11,917 nucleotides of DNA, taken from the NCBI GenBank assembly GCA_019419625.1, contig DXZO01000036.1, positions 21,791-33,707 of the forward strand, written 5' to 3'. Positions within the stretch are counted from its first letter, which is position 1, and the number at the start of each line of letters is the position of its first letter. The stretch comes from Collinsella sp. GTDB lineage: Bacteria > Actinomycetota > Coriobacteriia > Coriobacteriales > Coriobacteriaceae. The translations under genes were made by a program, and so were the position numbers. Under the pieces are notes generated by a model. That model searched no databases. It was not told the origin of the DNA and saw nothing but the letters and a program-made list of their open reading frames with translations. This document shows, piece after piece, positions 1-6,498 of this stretch.

Positions 1-221
1 GCCGCCAGATCGGATGCAGCCGCGTCTTTGGAAAGAATGCCCGGGGCGGGGCGCCCGCACTTGGGACAAGTGCGATCGTGCGGGGACAGGCGTGCGCCGC
101 AACCATCGCAGAAAACGAACTCGGTATGCTCGGGACCGTCGCCCGGGCCAACGTATGCGTTGCAGTAGGGGCAGAACGAGGCGCCGTCTTCTATAGTCTT
201 AAGGCAATGCGGGCAGATCAC
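1..221 (-). CDS. Zinc-ribbon domain protein, N-terminal part (cut by window edge)
   Basis: The minus-strand frame opens with GTG at 219-221 and reads 73 codons to the window edge without a stop. The start is supported by an AGAGGA Shine-Dalgarno four bases upstream; the frame is closed by a TAA a little further upstream, leaving no ATG. Four CxxC-type pairs are visible: C3/C6 and C17/C20 form one zinc ribbon, C38/C41 and C52/C55 a second. The spacing (CPHC, CPYC, CDGC, CPKC) is typical of double zinc-ribbon domains found at the N-terminus of many Gram-positive proteins, often ahead of membrane or regulatory domains. After the second ribbon the sequence becomes Ala/Ser/Asp-rich, as in a linker. 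The function lies in the part not shown, so none is assigned. It is in the same orientation as the ATPase gene, 119 bases downstream of it. Confidence 0.75.
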   Translation of the reverse strand, partial: MICPHCLKTIEDGASFCPYCNAYVGPGDGPEHTEFVFCDGCGARLSPHDRTCPKCGRPAPGILSKDAAASDLA

Positions 222-315
222 GGCTTCCTCTTTTCGGAGCAATTCATACAGTCGAGGTTAGAGCATAGCATCGCCACGCCCCCACAGGAGCAAGGCACCA
301 ATTCAACATCGCCAG

Positions 316-335
316 AAAAATCATCCTTCGGCGAT
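316..335 (-). terminator. Weak intrinsic terminator candidate after the P-type ATPase gene
   Basis: On the minus strand, just past the ATPase stop codon, ATCGCCGAAGGATGAT can fold into a short stem with one bulged base and a GAA loop, followed directly by a run of T. An alternative fold pairs ATCGCC with GGCGAT around it (308-313 with 330-335). The stem is short, so this is tentative. Its position between two same-strand genes is what would be expected of a terminator. Confidence 0.35.
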
Positions 336-340
336 TGGGG

Positions 341-3058
341 CTAGGCTTTCTTTGCGGGTTTTTTCTTCTTGCTCGGCATCGAGACCTTAATGCCCTGAGC
401 GGACTTGGTCACCCGCGAACGTTTGGTGCCCGCACCTTTCTTTTTCTTGGGCTGGGCCTTTTCCACACCCTCGAGTGCGCGAACCTCGGCCTCGCGAACG
501 GTGCGCTCCTCGCGGCGCTGCGCCATATCGGCGGCGACGCGCTTGGCAAAACGCTGGGCAGTTGAACCAGTAGAGCTCACCTTGCTGCCACCGCGACCCA
601 GACGGACGCGCACACCGCGGCCAAAACCAGTTGCAGCATGGCGACGACGCGGCTTAAGCGAATCCATCATCGTGGCGAGCTTAAAGAACACCGTGCAGGT
701 AAAGACGACGATCGCCAGCAATATAACGGCCTCGCCCGTCGACAGGTTAGCGATGGACAGCAGCTCCGGGAATCCGATAACACCCGCCAGGATGCCGACG
801 ACGACAAACACAAAGAGCACCACGCGCAAGGGGGTAAGCGGCTGCGATATGCGCCAGATCAGGCTCACGCTCGCCGCGCACGACGTAAGCAGGCACATAG
901 TCGAAAGGGTGAGCTGGTTAAAGCCGAACACGCGCGCCACAAAGATATCGAGCGCCGCAGCCATAATGACCGCCAGCGACGCCGGCAGCGCACGCTTGAG
1001 CACGTTGGTCAAAAATGACCCCTTCACGCGGGCGTTGTTGGGCTCCAAACCCAGCACAAAGCCCGGCGCGCCGATGCAGAAGAAGTTGATGAGCGTCATC
1101 TGAATCGGCTCGAAGGGATACGGCGGAAACGCGATGCACAGCGCCGCCAAGCCCATCGAGAACAGCGTCTTGGTCAGGAACAACGCCGCGGAGCGCTGCA
1201 GGTTGTTGATAGAGCGACGGCCCTCGGCCACCACGGCGGGCATCGAGGCAAAATCGTTGTCGACCAGCACGATCTCGGCCACGTTGCGCGCGGCATCGGA
1301 ACCGGCGGCCATGGCCACGGAGCAGTCTGCCTCCTTGAGCGCCAACACGTCGTTGACGCCGTCGCCCGTCATGGCAACGGTATGGTCGCGACGTTTGAGC
1401 GCCTGCACGAGTTCGCGCTTCTGTTGCGGGGTCACGCGACCAAAGACGTGATAGCGGTCCACTGCCGCATCAATCTTGGACGGCGTATCGAGTGTCGTGG
1501 CGTCGACGTAGGCATCGGCCCCCGGAACGCCCACCACGCGCGCGATCGACGACACCGTGCGCGGGTCGTCGCCGCTGATCACGTTGAGCGTGACGCCCTG
1601 CTCGTTAAAGTAGCCGATGGTCTCGGCGGCCGAGGAGCGGATCTCGTCGCGAATGGTCACAAAGCCCACGGCCTCGGCCTCGCCTGCCATATCGCCATCG
1701 GGCGTAAAGCCGTCCACACGGGCCACCACAAGCACGCGGCAGGTGTCGGCAAGCTCGGCCACACGGTTCTCGACCTGCGCAAAGGCGCGCTCCGAAAGCA
1801 CAAATTGCGCTGCGCCCATCACATAGGAGCCCTGTGCAAACGAGGCGCCGCTCCACTTTTTGGACGACGAGAACGGAATGACCGCCAGCGGCTCGGACAC
1901 CTCGACCGGGCGGTCGGCGTAATAGTTGAGCAGCGCCTGACAGGTCGCACGCGCCACGTTGGCAAGCGCAAAATCGAGGACTGTGGTCTCGACGGGAACA
2001 GCCGCCTCGTCCGAATCCGCGCCAAAGCCAACACCCTCAACAGGCAGCGGGTAAGTACCCTCGACCTCCATGCGACCCGACGTGATGGTGCCCGTCTTGT
2101 CCAAGCACAGCACGTCGACGCGCGCGAGCGTCTCGATGCAGTAGAGCTGCTGTGCGAGTACCTTGCGGCGCGCCAGGCGCACCGTGGCGATGGCAAGCAC
2201 CGACGAGGTCAGCAGCACCAGACCCTGCGGAATCATGCCCAAAAGAGCGCCCACCGTAGACAGCAGCGCCGACGAAGGCACGCGACCGGCAAGCAGCTCG
2301 GAAAAGCACCACGAAAGCGCGCTATCGCCCGGCGTACCGGCGGCATCCCACAGCTCGCTCACACTCGAGGAAAAGAGTGCCAGACCGAGCGGAATCATAA
2401 TGAGGCTCGCGAAGCGCACGATGGCGTTGAGCCCGTTCATGATCTCGGAATTGACCTTCTTGACGTACTTGGCCTCGTTGTTGATCTTGGCCACGTAGTT
2501 GTCGGCGCCAACATGGATCACGCGGGCGCGAAGCAGGCCCGAGTCGATAAAGCTGCCACTCATGAGCTCGGAGCCTGGCTGCTTTTTGATGAGATCGCTC
2601 TCGCCCGTCAGCAGACTCTCGTTAACGAGCGCCTCGCCCGACACCACCACGGCATCGGCCGGAATCTGATCACCGCGTCCCAGGCGAATGATATCGTCGA
2701 GTACGATCTGGTCCAGATCGAGCTCCACCTCGGCGCCGTCGCGCACCGCGATGGCCTTCTTAGAGGTCAGCAGTGTGAGCTTATCGACCATCTTCTTGGA
2801 GCGCATGGACTGAATGACGCCGATGGCGGTATTGAGGAACACCACGAACAGGAACGTCAGGTTCTTAAACGAACCGGTCAGCAACACCAAAATCGCCAAG
2901 ACAGCGTTGATCAAGTTAAACAGCGTGCAGAGGTTCTCGATGATGAGCTCTTTGACCGATTTGGTCTTGAGCTCCATGTTGCGGTTGATTTTACCGGCGG
3001 CGATGCGCTCCTCGACCTCGGCGGTCGAAAGTCCGCGCTCGATATCCGTTACTGCCAT
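341..3058 (-). CDS. P-type cation-transporting ATPase, CtpE-like, with basic C-terminal tail
   Basis: A 905-residue integral membrane pump that couples ATP hydrolysis to cation movement. Visible in order: M1-M2 hydrophobic pair (about 40-85), actuator motif TGES (151-154), M3-M4 with PQGL (277-280), phosphorylation motif DKTGT (Asp320), nucleotide-domain KWSG (401-404), P-domain hinge GDGVND (565-570), then six further membrane segments (about 620-798). The M4-to-DKTG region and the P-domain after GDGVND resemble Mycobacterium CtpE, reported as a calcium uptake ATPase; substrate here is inferred only. Two oddities: the usual PEGL glutamate of calcium-type pumps is Gln278, and the last ~100 residues are an Arg/Lys-rich cytoplasmic tail ending in lysine clusters. 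The start at 3058 is chosen because the longer open frame runs through the tRNA gene and its terminator; ATG at 3070 is an alternative. No strong Shine-Dalgarno is seen. Confidence 0.92.
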   Translation of the reverse strand: MAVTDIERGLSTAEVEERIAAGKINRNMELKTKSVKELIIENLCTLFNLINAVLAILVLLTGSFKNLTFLFVVFLNTAIGVIQSMRSKKMVDKLTLLTSKKAIAVRDGAEVELDLDQIVLDDIIRLGRGDQIPADAVVVSGEALVNESLLTGESDLIKKQPGSELMSGSFIDSGLLRARVIHVGADNYVAKINNEAKYVKKVNSEIMNGLNAIVRFASLIMIPLGLALFSSSVSELWDAAGTPGDSALSWCFSELLAGRVPSSALLSTVGALLGMIPQGLVLLTSSVLAIATVRLARRKVLAQQLYCIETLARVDVLCLDKTGTITSGRMEVEGTYPLPVEGVGFGADSDEAAVPVETTVLDFALANVARATCQALLNYYADRPVEVSEPLAVIPFSSSKKWSGASFAQGSYVMGAAQFVLSERAFAQVENRVAELADTCRVLVVARVDGFTPDGDMAGEAEAVGFVTIRDEIRSSAAETIGYFNEQGVTLNVISGDDPRTVSSIARVVGVPGADAYVDATTLDTPSKIDAAVDRYHVFGRVTPQQKRELVQALKRRDHTVAMTGDGVNDVLALKEADCSVAMAAGSDAARNVAEIVLVDNDFASMPAVVAEGRRSINNLQRSAALFLTKTLFSMGLAALCIAFPPYPFEPIQMTLINFFCIGAPGFVLGLEPNNARVKGSFLTNVLKRALPASLAVIMAAALDIFVARVFGFNQLTLSTMCLLTSCAASVSLIWRISQPLTPLRVVLFVFVVVGILAGVIGFPELLSIANLSTGEAVILLAIVVFTCTVFFKLATMMDSLKPRRRHAATGFGRGVRVRLGRGGSKVSSTGSTAQRFAKRVAADMAQRREERTVREAEVRALEGVEKAQPKKKKGAGTKRSRVTKSAQGIKVSMPSKKKKPAKKA

Positions 3059-3084
3059 ACCACGTCCCATCACGTCGCGTCGGT

Positions 3085-3121
3085 ATAAGAAAACCGCCCG
3101 GACCATGCGAGGTTCGGACGG
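3085..3121 (-). terminator. Intrinsic terminator of tRNA-Arg
   Basis: On the minus strand, 12 bases past the tRNA CCA end, CCGTCCGAACC pairs with GGTCCGGGCGG (3111-3121 with 3094-3104; one A-C mismatch and one G-U) around a 6-base loop, followed by TTTTCTTAT. This is a classic GC-rich stem with a U-tract. It lies between the tRNA and the ATPase start at 3058, so the ATPase either has its own promoter in the remaining short gap or depends on readthrough. Confidence 0.75.
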
Positions 3122-3133
3122 TCTTACGTTCGA

Positions 3134-3210
3134 TGGTGCCCCATGTTGGATTCGAACCAACGGCCTTCTGCTCCGGAGGCAGACGCTCTAATCCCCTGAG
3201 CTAATAGGGC
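3134..3210 (-). tRNA. tRNA-Arg, anticodon CCG
   Basis: A complete 77-nt cloverleaf on the minus strand with encoded CCA. The acceptor stem is GCCCTAT/ATGGGGC (one G-U), D stem GCTC/GAGC, anticodon stem TCTGC/GCAGA with loop CTCCGGA, a 5-base variable loop, T stem GTTGG/CCAAC with TTCGAAT loop, discriminator A, then CCA. The anticodon is CCG (plus-strand positions 3174-3176), reading the arginine codon CGG. It has a promoter upstream and a terminator downstream, so it is a single-gene transcription unit. Confidence 0.97.
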
Positions 3211-3221
3211 GAACGGTTGGC

Positions 3222-3251
3222 ATTATACCCAAGTGCGCCACGGGCTAACAA
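3222..3251 (-). promoter_or_regulatory. Sigma70-type promoter of tRNA-Arg
   Basis: On the minus strand a perfect TATAAT (-10, 3222-3227) is preceded, after an 18-base spacer, by TTGTTA (-35, 3246-3251; 4 of 6 to consensus). The predicted start would lie about 5 bases before the mature tRNA 5' end at 3210, consistent with a short leader removed by RNase P. Confidence 0.7.
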
Positions 3252-3299
3252 AATAATAGAAAAAGCTTTGCAATTACGTGGGAGACACGGCGCAGAGGC

Positions 3300-3321
3300 T
3301 CACTTTAGAACGCAAAAGTGA
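3300..3321. promoter_or_regulatory. Inverted repeat upstream of the aro promoter, possible operator
   Basis: TCACTTT (3300-3306) and AAAGTGA (3315-3321) form a perfect 7-bp inverted repeat with an 8-base spacer. It lies where the -35 region of the putative aro promoter would be, a typical place for a repressor or activator site. Inverted repeats of this size occur by chance in AT-rich gaps, so this is only a candidate. Confidence 0.25.
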
Positions 3322-3330
3322 AACAATTAG

Positions 3331-3336
3331 TATAAA
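3331..3336 (+). promoter_or_regulatory. Candidate -10 element of the aro operon promoter
   Basis: TATAAA matches the -10 consensus in 5 of 6 positions and is the best candidate in the gap on this strand. No good -35 hexamer is seen at 16-18 bases, so the promoter may be activator-dependent, weak, or lie elsewhere in the gap. A start near 3343 would give a leader of about 70 bases to aroF. Confidence 0.35.
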
Positions 3337-3356
3337 CTCACATGCACCATATATAC

Positions 3357-3381
3357 ACGGCTCGCGATGCGGGCCGTTTTT
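3357..3381 (+). terminator. Intrinsic terminator hairpin in the aroF leader (attenuator candidate)
   Basis: ACGGCTCGC (3357-3365) and GCGGGCCGT (3369-3377) form a 9-bp stem (one G-U) with a GAT loop, followed by TTTT. It has the shape of a rho-independent terminator on the plus strand. The genes to the left are on the other strand, so the only known transcript it can act on is the aro operon mRNA, 34 bases before the aroF start codon. This position suggests transcription attenuation; no antiterminator partner, T-box or known riboswitch was recognised. Confidence 0.6.
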
Positions 3382-3414
3382 GCAAAAGTTATCCAACGAG
3401 GTGAGAGGCACACC

Positions 3415-4437
3415 ATGATTGCAATTTTAAAGCAAAGCGCCAGTGACGAGGCCGTCGGCCATATCGTCAGCTGGATTGAGAAAAAGGGGCTCAAAACCGA
3501 CGTCTCGCGCGGCGAGAACGAGACTATTATCGGTCTCGTGGGAGACACCACCAAGATCGACCCGTTCCTCCTCGAGTCCATGGATGTCGTCGAGCGCGTG
3601 CAGCGCGTCTCCGAGCCCTTTAAGCGTGCCAACCGCAAATTCCACCCCGAGGACTCCGTCATCGACTGCGGTCACGGCGTCAAGATCGGCGGCGACCAGT
3701 TCCAGGTCATCGCCGGCCCGTGCTCCGTCGAGGGCGAGAACCTCATCCGCATCGCACGCCGCGTAAAGGCCGCCGGCGCCACGATGCTGCGCGGTGGCGC
3801 CTACAAGCCCCGCACCTCCCCTTACGCCTACCAGGGCATGGGCCCGGCCGGCCTGGACCTGCTATGCGAGGCATCCGCCGAGCTCGACATGCCGATCGTC
3901 ACCGAGATCATGGACCCGCGCGACGTGCAGGTCTTCCTCGACAAGAAGATCGACGTCATGCAGATCGGCGCTCGCAACGCCCAGAACTTCCCCTTGCTCA
4001 AGGAGGTCGGCAAGACGCAGACCCCGATCCTGCTCAAGCGCGGCATGTCCGGCACCGTCGACGAGCTGCTCATGGCTGCCGAGTACATCATGAGCGAAGG
4101 CAACGACAACGTCATCCTGTGCGAGCGCGGCATTCGCACCTTCGAGACCCGCACCCGCAACACCTTCGACCTCAACGCCGTGCCGGTGCTGCACCACCTG
4201 TCGCACCTGCCCGTCGTCGCCGACCCCAGCCACGCCACCGGCTACACCCGCTATGTCGAGCCCATGGCGCTCGCCGCGACCGCCTGCGGCGCCAACGGCC
4301 TGGAGATCGAGGTCCACGACGACCCGAGCCACGCCTGGTCCGACGGCGCCCAGGCCCTCACGCCCGACCAGTTCGACGACACCATGCGCCGCATCCGCGC
4401 CATCCGCGAGGTCGTCTGCCAAGAGACCATGGAGTAG
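3415..4437 (+). CDS. aroF: 3-deoxy-7-phosphoheptulonate (DAHP) synthase, regulated AroAI-beta type
   Basis: Condenses phosphoenolpyruvate with erythrose-4-phosphate, the first step of the shikimate pathway. The 340 residues have the architecture of the Thermotoga/Bacillus class: an N-terminal ferredoxin-like domain (about 1-70), which in the Thermotoga enzyme mediates Tyr/Phe inhibition, then a TIM barrel. Barrel motifs seen: GPCSVE (101-106, with the metal-binding Cys103), RGGAYKPRTSPY (126-137), LLKRG (206-210) and DPSHATG (270-276). ATG 3415 is chosen because GAGAGG lies 6 bases upstream and homologues begin similarly; the in-frame ATG at 3367 lies inside the leader hairpin and has no Shine-Dalgarno. 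It is the first gene of the operon; tyrA follows after 3 bases. Feedback control of the whole pathway by an aromatic amino acid is inferred from the N-terminal domain. Confidence 0.96.
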   Translation: MIAILKQSASDEAVGHIVSWIEKKGLKTDVSRGENETIIGLVGDTTKIDPFLLESMDVVERVQRVSEPFKRANRKFHPEDSVIDCGHGVKIGGDQFQVIAGPCSVEGENLIRIARRVKAAGATMLRGGAYKPRTSPYAYQGMGPAGLDLLCEASAELDMPIVTEIMDPRDVQVFLDKKIDVMQIGARNAQNFPLLKEVGKTQTPILLKRGMSGTVDELLMAAEYIMSEGNDNVILCERGIRTFETRTRNTFDLNAVPVLHHLSHLPVVADPSHATGYTRYVEPMALAATACGANGLEIEVHDDPSHAWSDGAQALTPDQFDDTMRRIRAIREVVCQETME

Positions 4438-4440
4438 GCC

Positions 4441-5355
4441 ATGGGTACGGTGAGAAACGCACGCGTCAACCAGGGCGGCCCCAAGTGCGCCGGTATCGTG
4501 GGCCTGGGCCTCATCGGCGGCAGCTTTGCCCGCGGCTATGCGCAGGCGGGCGTTCGCGTGCTTGCCTGGGACCCCGACGATGACGTGATGACGGCCGCCA
4601 GCATGGGTACCGTCGCCGGCGAGCTCAACGACGAGACGCTCGGTGAGTGTGACATTATCGTCCTTGCCTGCTATCCCGAAGCATGCATCGAGTGGCTCGA
4701 GACGCACGCTCAGGCGCTCGCCGACGCCACCGACACCGATGCCATCATGGGTCCCGTGGTGATCGACACCGTGGGCGTCAAGGGCATCGTGTGTGAGCGG
4801 GCCTTTGAGCTCGCACGAGAGCACGGCTTTTACTTTGTGGGCGCACACCCCATGGCGGGCACCCAGTTCTCGGGCTACGCGCATTCCCGCGCCGACCTGT
4901 TCCAGGACGCACCGCTCGTGCTCGTTCCGCCCGCGGTGGACGACGCCCTTAAGCTCGAGCTTTTAGGCCAGGTGCGCGAGATGGTGCGCCCCTTGGGGTT
5001 TGGCAAGTTCAGCGTGACCACCGCCGCCGAGCACGACCGCGTGATCGCCTTTACGAGCCAGCTCGCGCACGTGGTGTCCAACGCCTACGTAAAGAGCCCC
5101 ACCGCCCAGGTCCACCACGGCTTTTCGGCCGGCAGCTACCGTGATCTCACGCGCGTGGCGCACCTCAACCCGCAGATGTGGTCCGAGCTCATGATCGACG
5201 ACGCCGACGCGCTTGCCTTCGAGATCGACCACCTGATCGATTCGCTCGGCGCCTACAGCCGTGCGCTCAAGAACCGCGACCAGCGTTATCTTGAGAATCT
5301 CCTTGCCGAGGGCGATCGCATCAAGCGCGCACTCGACGACGAGAGCGCCCACTAG
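4441..5355 (+). CDS. tyrA: Prephenate dehydrogenase
   Basis: Oxidatively decarboxylates prephenate to 4-hydroxyphenylpyruvate, the precursor of tyrosine. The 304 residues begin with a Rossmann fold, GLGLIGG (21-27), with Asp44 at the end of the second strand, which favours NAD+. The family motif HPMAG (136-140, catalytic His136) is followed by SGY, then EHDR (197-200), SQLAH (206-210), YRDLTRVA (233-240) and NPQMW (243-247). There is no C-terminal ACT domain and no fused chorismate mutase. Three positions differ from the usual motifs: the DxxSxK serine is Gly112, and SHLPH is SQLAH (His to Gln and Pro to Ala). GGAG (4431-4434), inside the last aroF codons, is the ribosome binding site, six bases from the ATG, suggesting translational coupling. 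Confidence 0.93.
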   Translation: MGTVRNARVNQGGPKCAGIVGLGLIGGSFARGYAQAGVRVLAWDPDDDVMTAASMGTVAGELNDETLGECDIIVLACYPEACIEWLETHAQALADATDTDAIMGPVVIDTVGVKGIVCERAFELAREHGFYFVGAHPMAGTQFSGYAHSRADLFQDAPLVLVPPAVDDALKLELLGQVREMVRPLGFGKFSVTTAAEHDRVIAFTSQLAHVVSNAYVKSPTAQVHHGFSAGSYRDLTRVAHLNPQMWSELMIDDADALAFEIDHLIDSLGAYSRALKNRDQRYLENLLAEGDRIKRALDDESAH

Positions 5356-5391
5356 ACCACCCATCACGCCAGGTCGAAAGGACCATAGTTT

Positions 5392-6498
5392 ATGGCGATT
5401 ACCATCGATATCGACACCGCACGCCCCTACCAAGTGCATGTTGGCACGTTTTTGCTGGAACAGGCGGGACCGCTCGTGCGCGCCACTGCCGGCGGCACCA
5501 AGGCCGTCATCGTGACGGACACCAACGTGGGCCCGCTCTACCAGATGCCCGTCAAGCAGAGCCTGGAGGCGTCAGGCTATGAGGTAAGCATCTGTACCTT
5601 CGAGGCCGGCGAGGCACACAAGCGCGCCGAGACCTACGTTGCCATTCTTGAGTTTGTGGCCGAGCACGAGCTTTCGCGCTCGGACGTGATCGTGGCGCTC
5701 GGCGGCGGCGTCGTGGGTGACGTGGCCGGCTTTGTGGCGGCCACCTACATGCGTGGCTGCAAGTTTGTGCAGATCCCCACGAGTCTGCTCGCCATGGTTG
5801 ACTCGTCGGTGGGCGGCAAGACGGCCATCGACCTGGCCGCCGGCAAAAATCTCGCCGGAGCCTTTTGGCAACCGAGCGTGGTCATTGCCGACGTGGGATG
5901 CCTTGCCACCCTCACGCCCGAGCAGTTCGCCGACGGCTGCGGCGAGGTCGTCAAGCACGCCGTGATCGCCGACCCCGAGCTTTTCGCCGAACTGGAGAAA
6001 ACCCCGCTCACGCTTGAGCTGCTTAACCGGGACGTGGCCCGCGTGGCACTCATCATCGCCCGCAATATCGACATCAAGCGCGCCGTGGTCGTTGCCGACG
6101 AGCGCGAGACCAACCAGCGCAAGCTCCTCAACTTTGGACACAGCGCCGGACATGCCGTCGAGGCCTGCGAGCACTTTGAGCTGGGACACGGCAACTGTGT
6201 GTCAATCGGCATGGGTATCATCACGCGTGCCGCGGCCCTGCACGGCATTTGTGACGCCGAGCTGCCCGGTCGCATCGAGGAGCTCTGCGCACGCCACGGT
6301 CTCAAGACCCGCTGTGAGCTTTCAGCCGACGCCATCTTTGCCGAGGCGCTGCACGACAAAAAACGCGCCGGTGACACCATCGACTTGGTGATTCCGCACG
6401 GTATTGGCCGCTGCAGCATCGACCGCACGTCGCTTTCCACCTTCCATGATTTAATTGCCGAGGGCCTCGGCCAGAAGGGAGACGCATCTGTATGCTAG
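5392..6498 (+). CDS. aroB: 3-dehydroquinate synthase
   Basis: Cyclises DAHP to 3-dehydroquinate using NAD+ and a divalent metal, step two of the pathway. The 368 residues show the full family signature: the NAD-binding GGGVVGD (104-110), PTSLLAMVDSSVGGKTA (129-145), GKNLAGAFWQP (151-161), and the metal ligands Glu185 (in CGEVVKHA), His250 (NFGHSAGH) and His266 (LGHG). Length is normal for the family. AAAGGA (5377-5382) lies 9 bases before the ATG. It follows tyrA after 36 bases, and its last 7 bases overlap the start of aroA, indicating co-translation. No feature suggests special regulation or transfer. Confidence 0.97.
   Translation: MAITIDIDTARPYQVHVGTFLLEQAGPLVRATAGGTKAVIVTDTNVGPLYQMPVKQSLEASGYEVSICTFEAGEAHKRAETYVAILEFVAEHELSRSDVIVALGGGVVGDVAGFVAATYMRGCKFVQIPTSLLAMVDSSVGGKTAIDLAAGKNLAGAFWQPSVVIADVGCLATLTPEQFADGCGEVVKHAVIADPELFAELEKTPLTLELLNRDVARVALIIARNIDIKRAVVVADERETNQRKLLNFGHSAGHAVEACEHFELGHGNCVSIGMGIITRAAALHGICDAELPGRIEELCARHGLKTRCELSADAIFAEALHDKKRAGDTIDLVIPHGIGRCSIDRTSLSTFHDLIAEGLGQKGDASVC

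Noticed and set aside
82..91. GGGGACAGGC, identical to the loop region of the hairpin at 11461-11470
   Set aside because: It lies in the zinc-ribbon coding sequence (Arg-Leu-Ser-Pro codons on the minus strand) with no flanking inverted repeat, so the match is taken as chance.
312..323. CCAGAAAAATCA, a 12-base match to the palindrome arm at 9014-9025
   Set aside because: A few 12-base matches are expected by chance in a window of this size, and the conserved loop core GGGACGGGG is missing here.
1382..3088. A 568-codon open frame on the plus strand opposite the ATPase gene
   Set aside because: It is an antisense shadow of a GC-rich coding sequence: its translation is rich in His, Arg and Gly with no recognisable domain, while the minus-strand frame has every P-type ATPase motif.
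3059..3160. N-terminal extension of the ATPase to an ATG at 3160
   Set aside because: The extension would be translated from the tRNA-Arg gene and its terminator; homology begins at the start at 3058.
3134..3260. tRNA-Arg as a possible integration site of a mobile element
   Set aside because: No integrase gene and no repeated copy of the tRNA 3' end were seen in the window; both flanks carry ordinary chromosomal genes.
3367..3414. N-terminal extension of aroF to ATG 3367
   Set aside because: This ATG lies in the loop of the leader terminator, has no Shine-Dalgarno, and adds 16 residues not seen in the Thermotoga-type enzyme; GAGAGG precedes ATG 3415.
3720..4583. A 287-codon frame overlapping aroF and tyrA on the same strand
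   Set aside because: Arg/His/Pro-rich translation typical of the wrong frame in GC-rich DNA; both overlapping genes have clear family motifs in their own frames.
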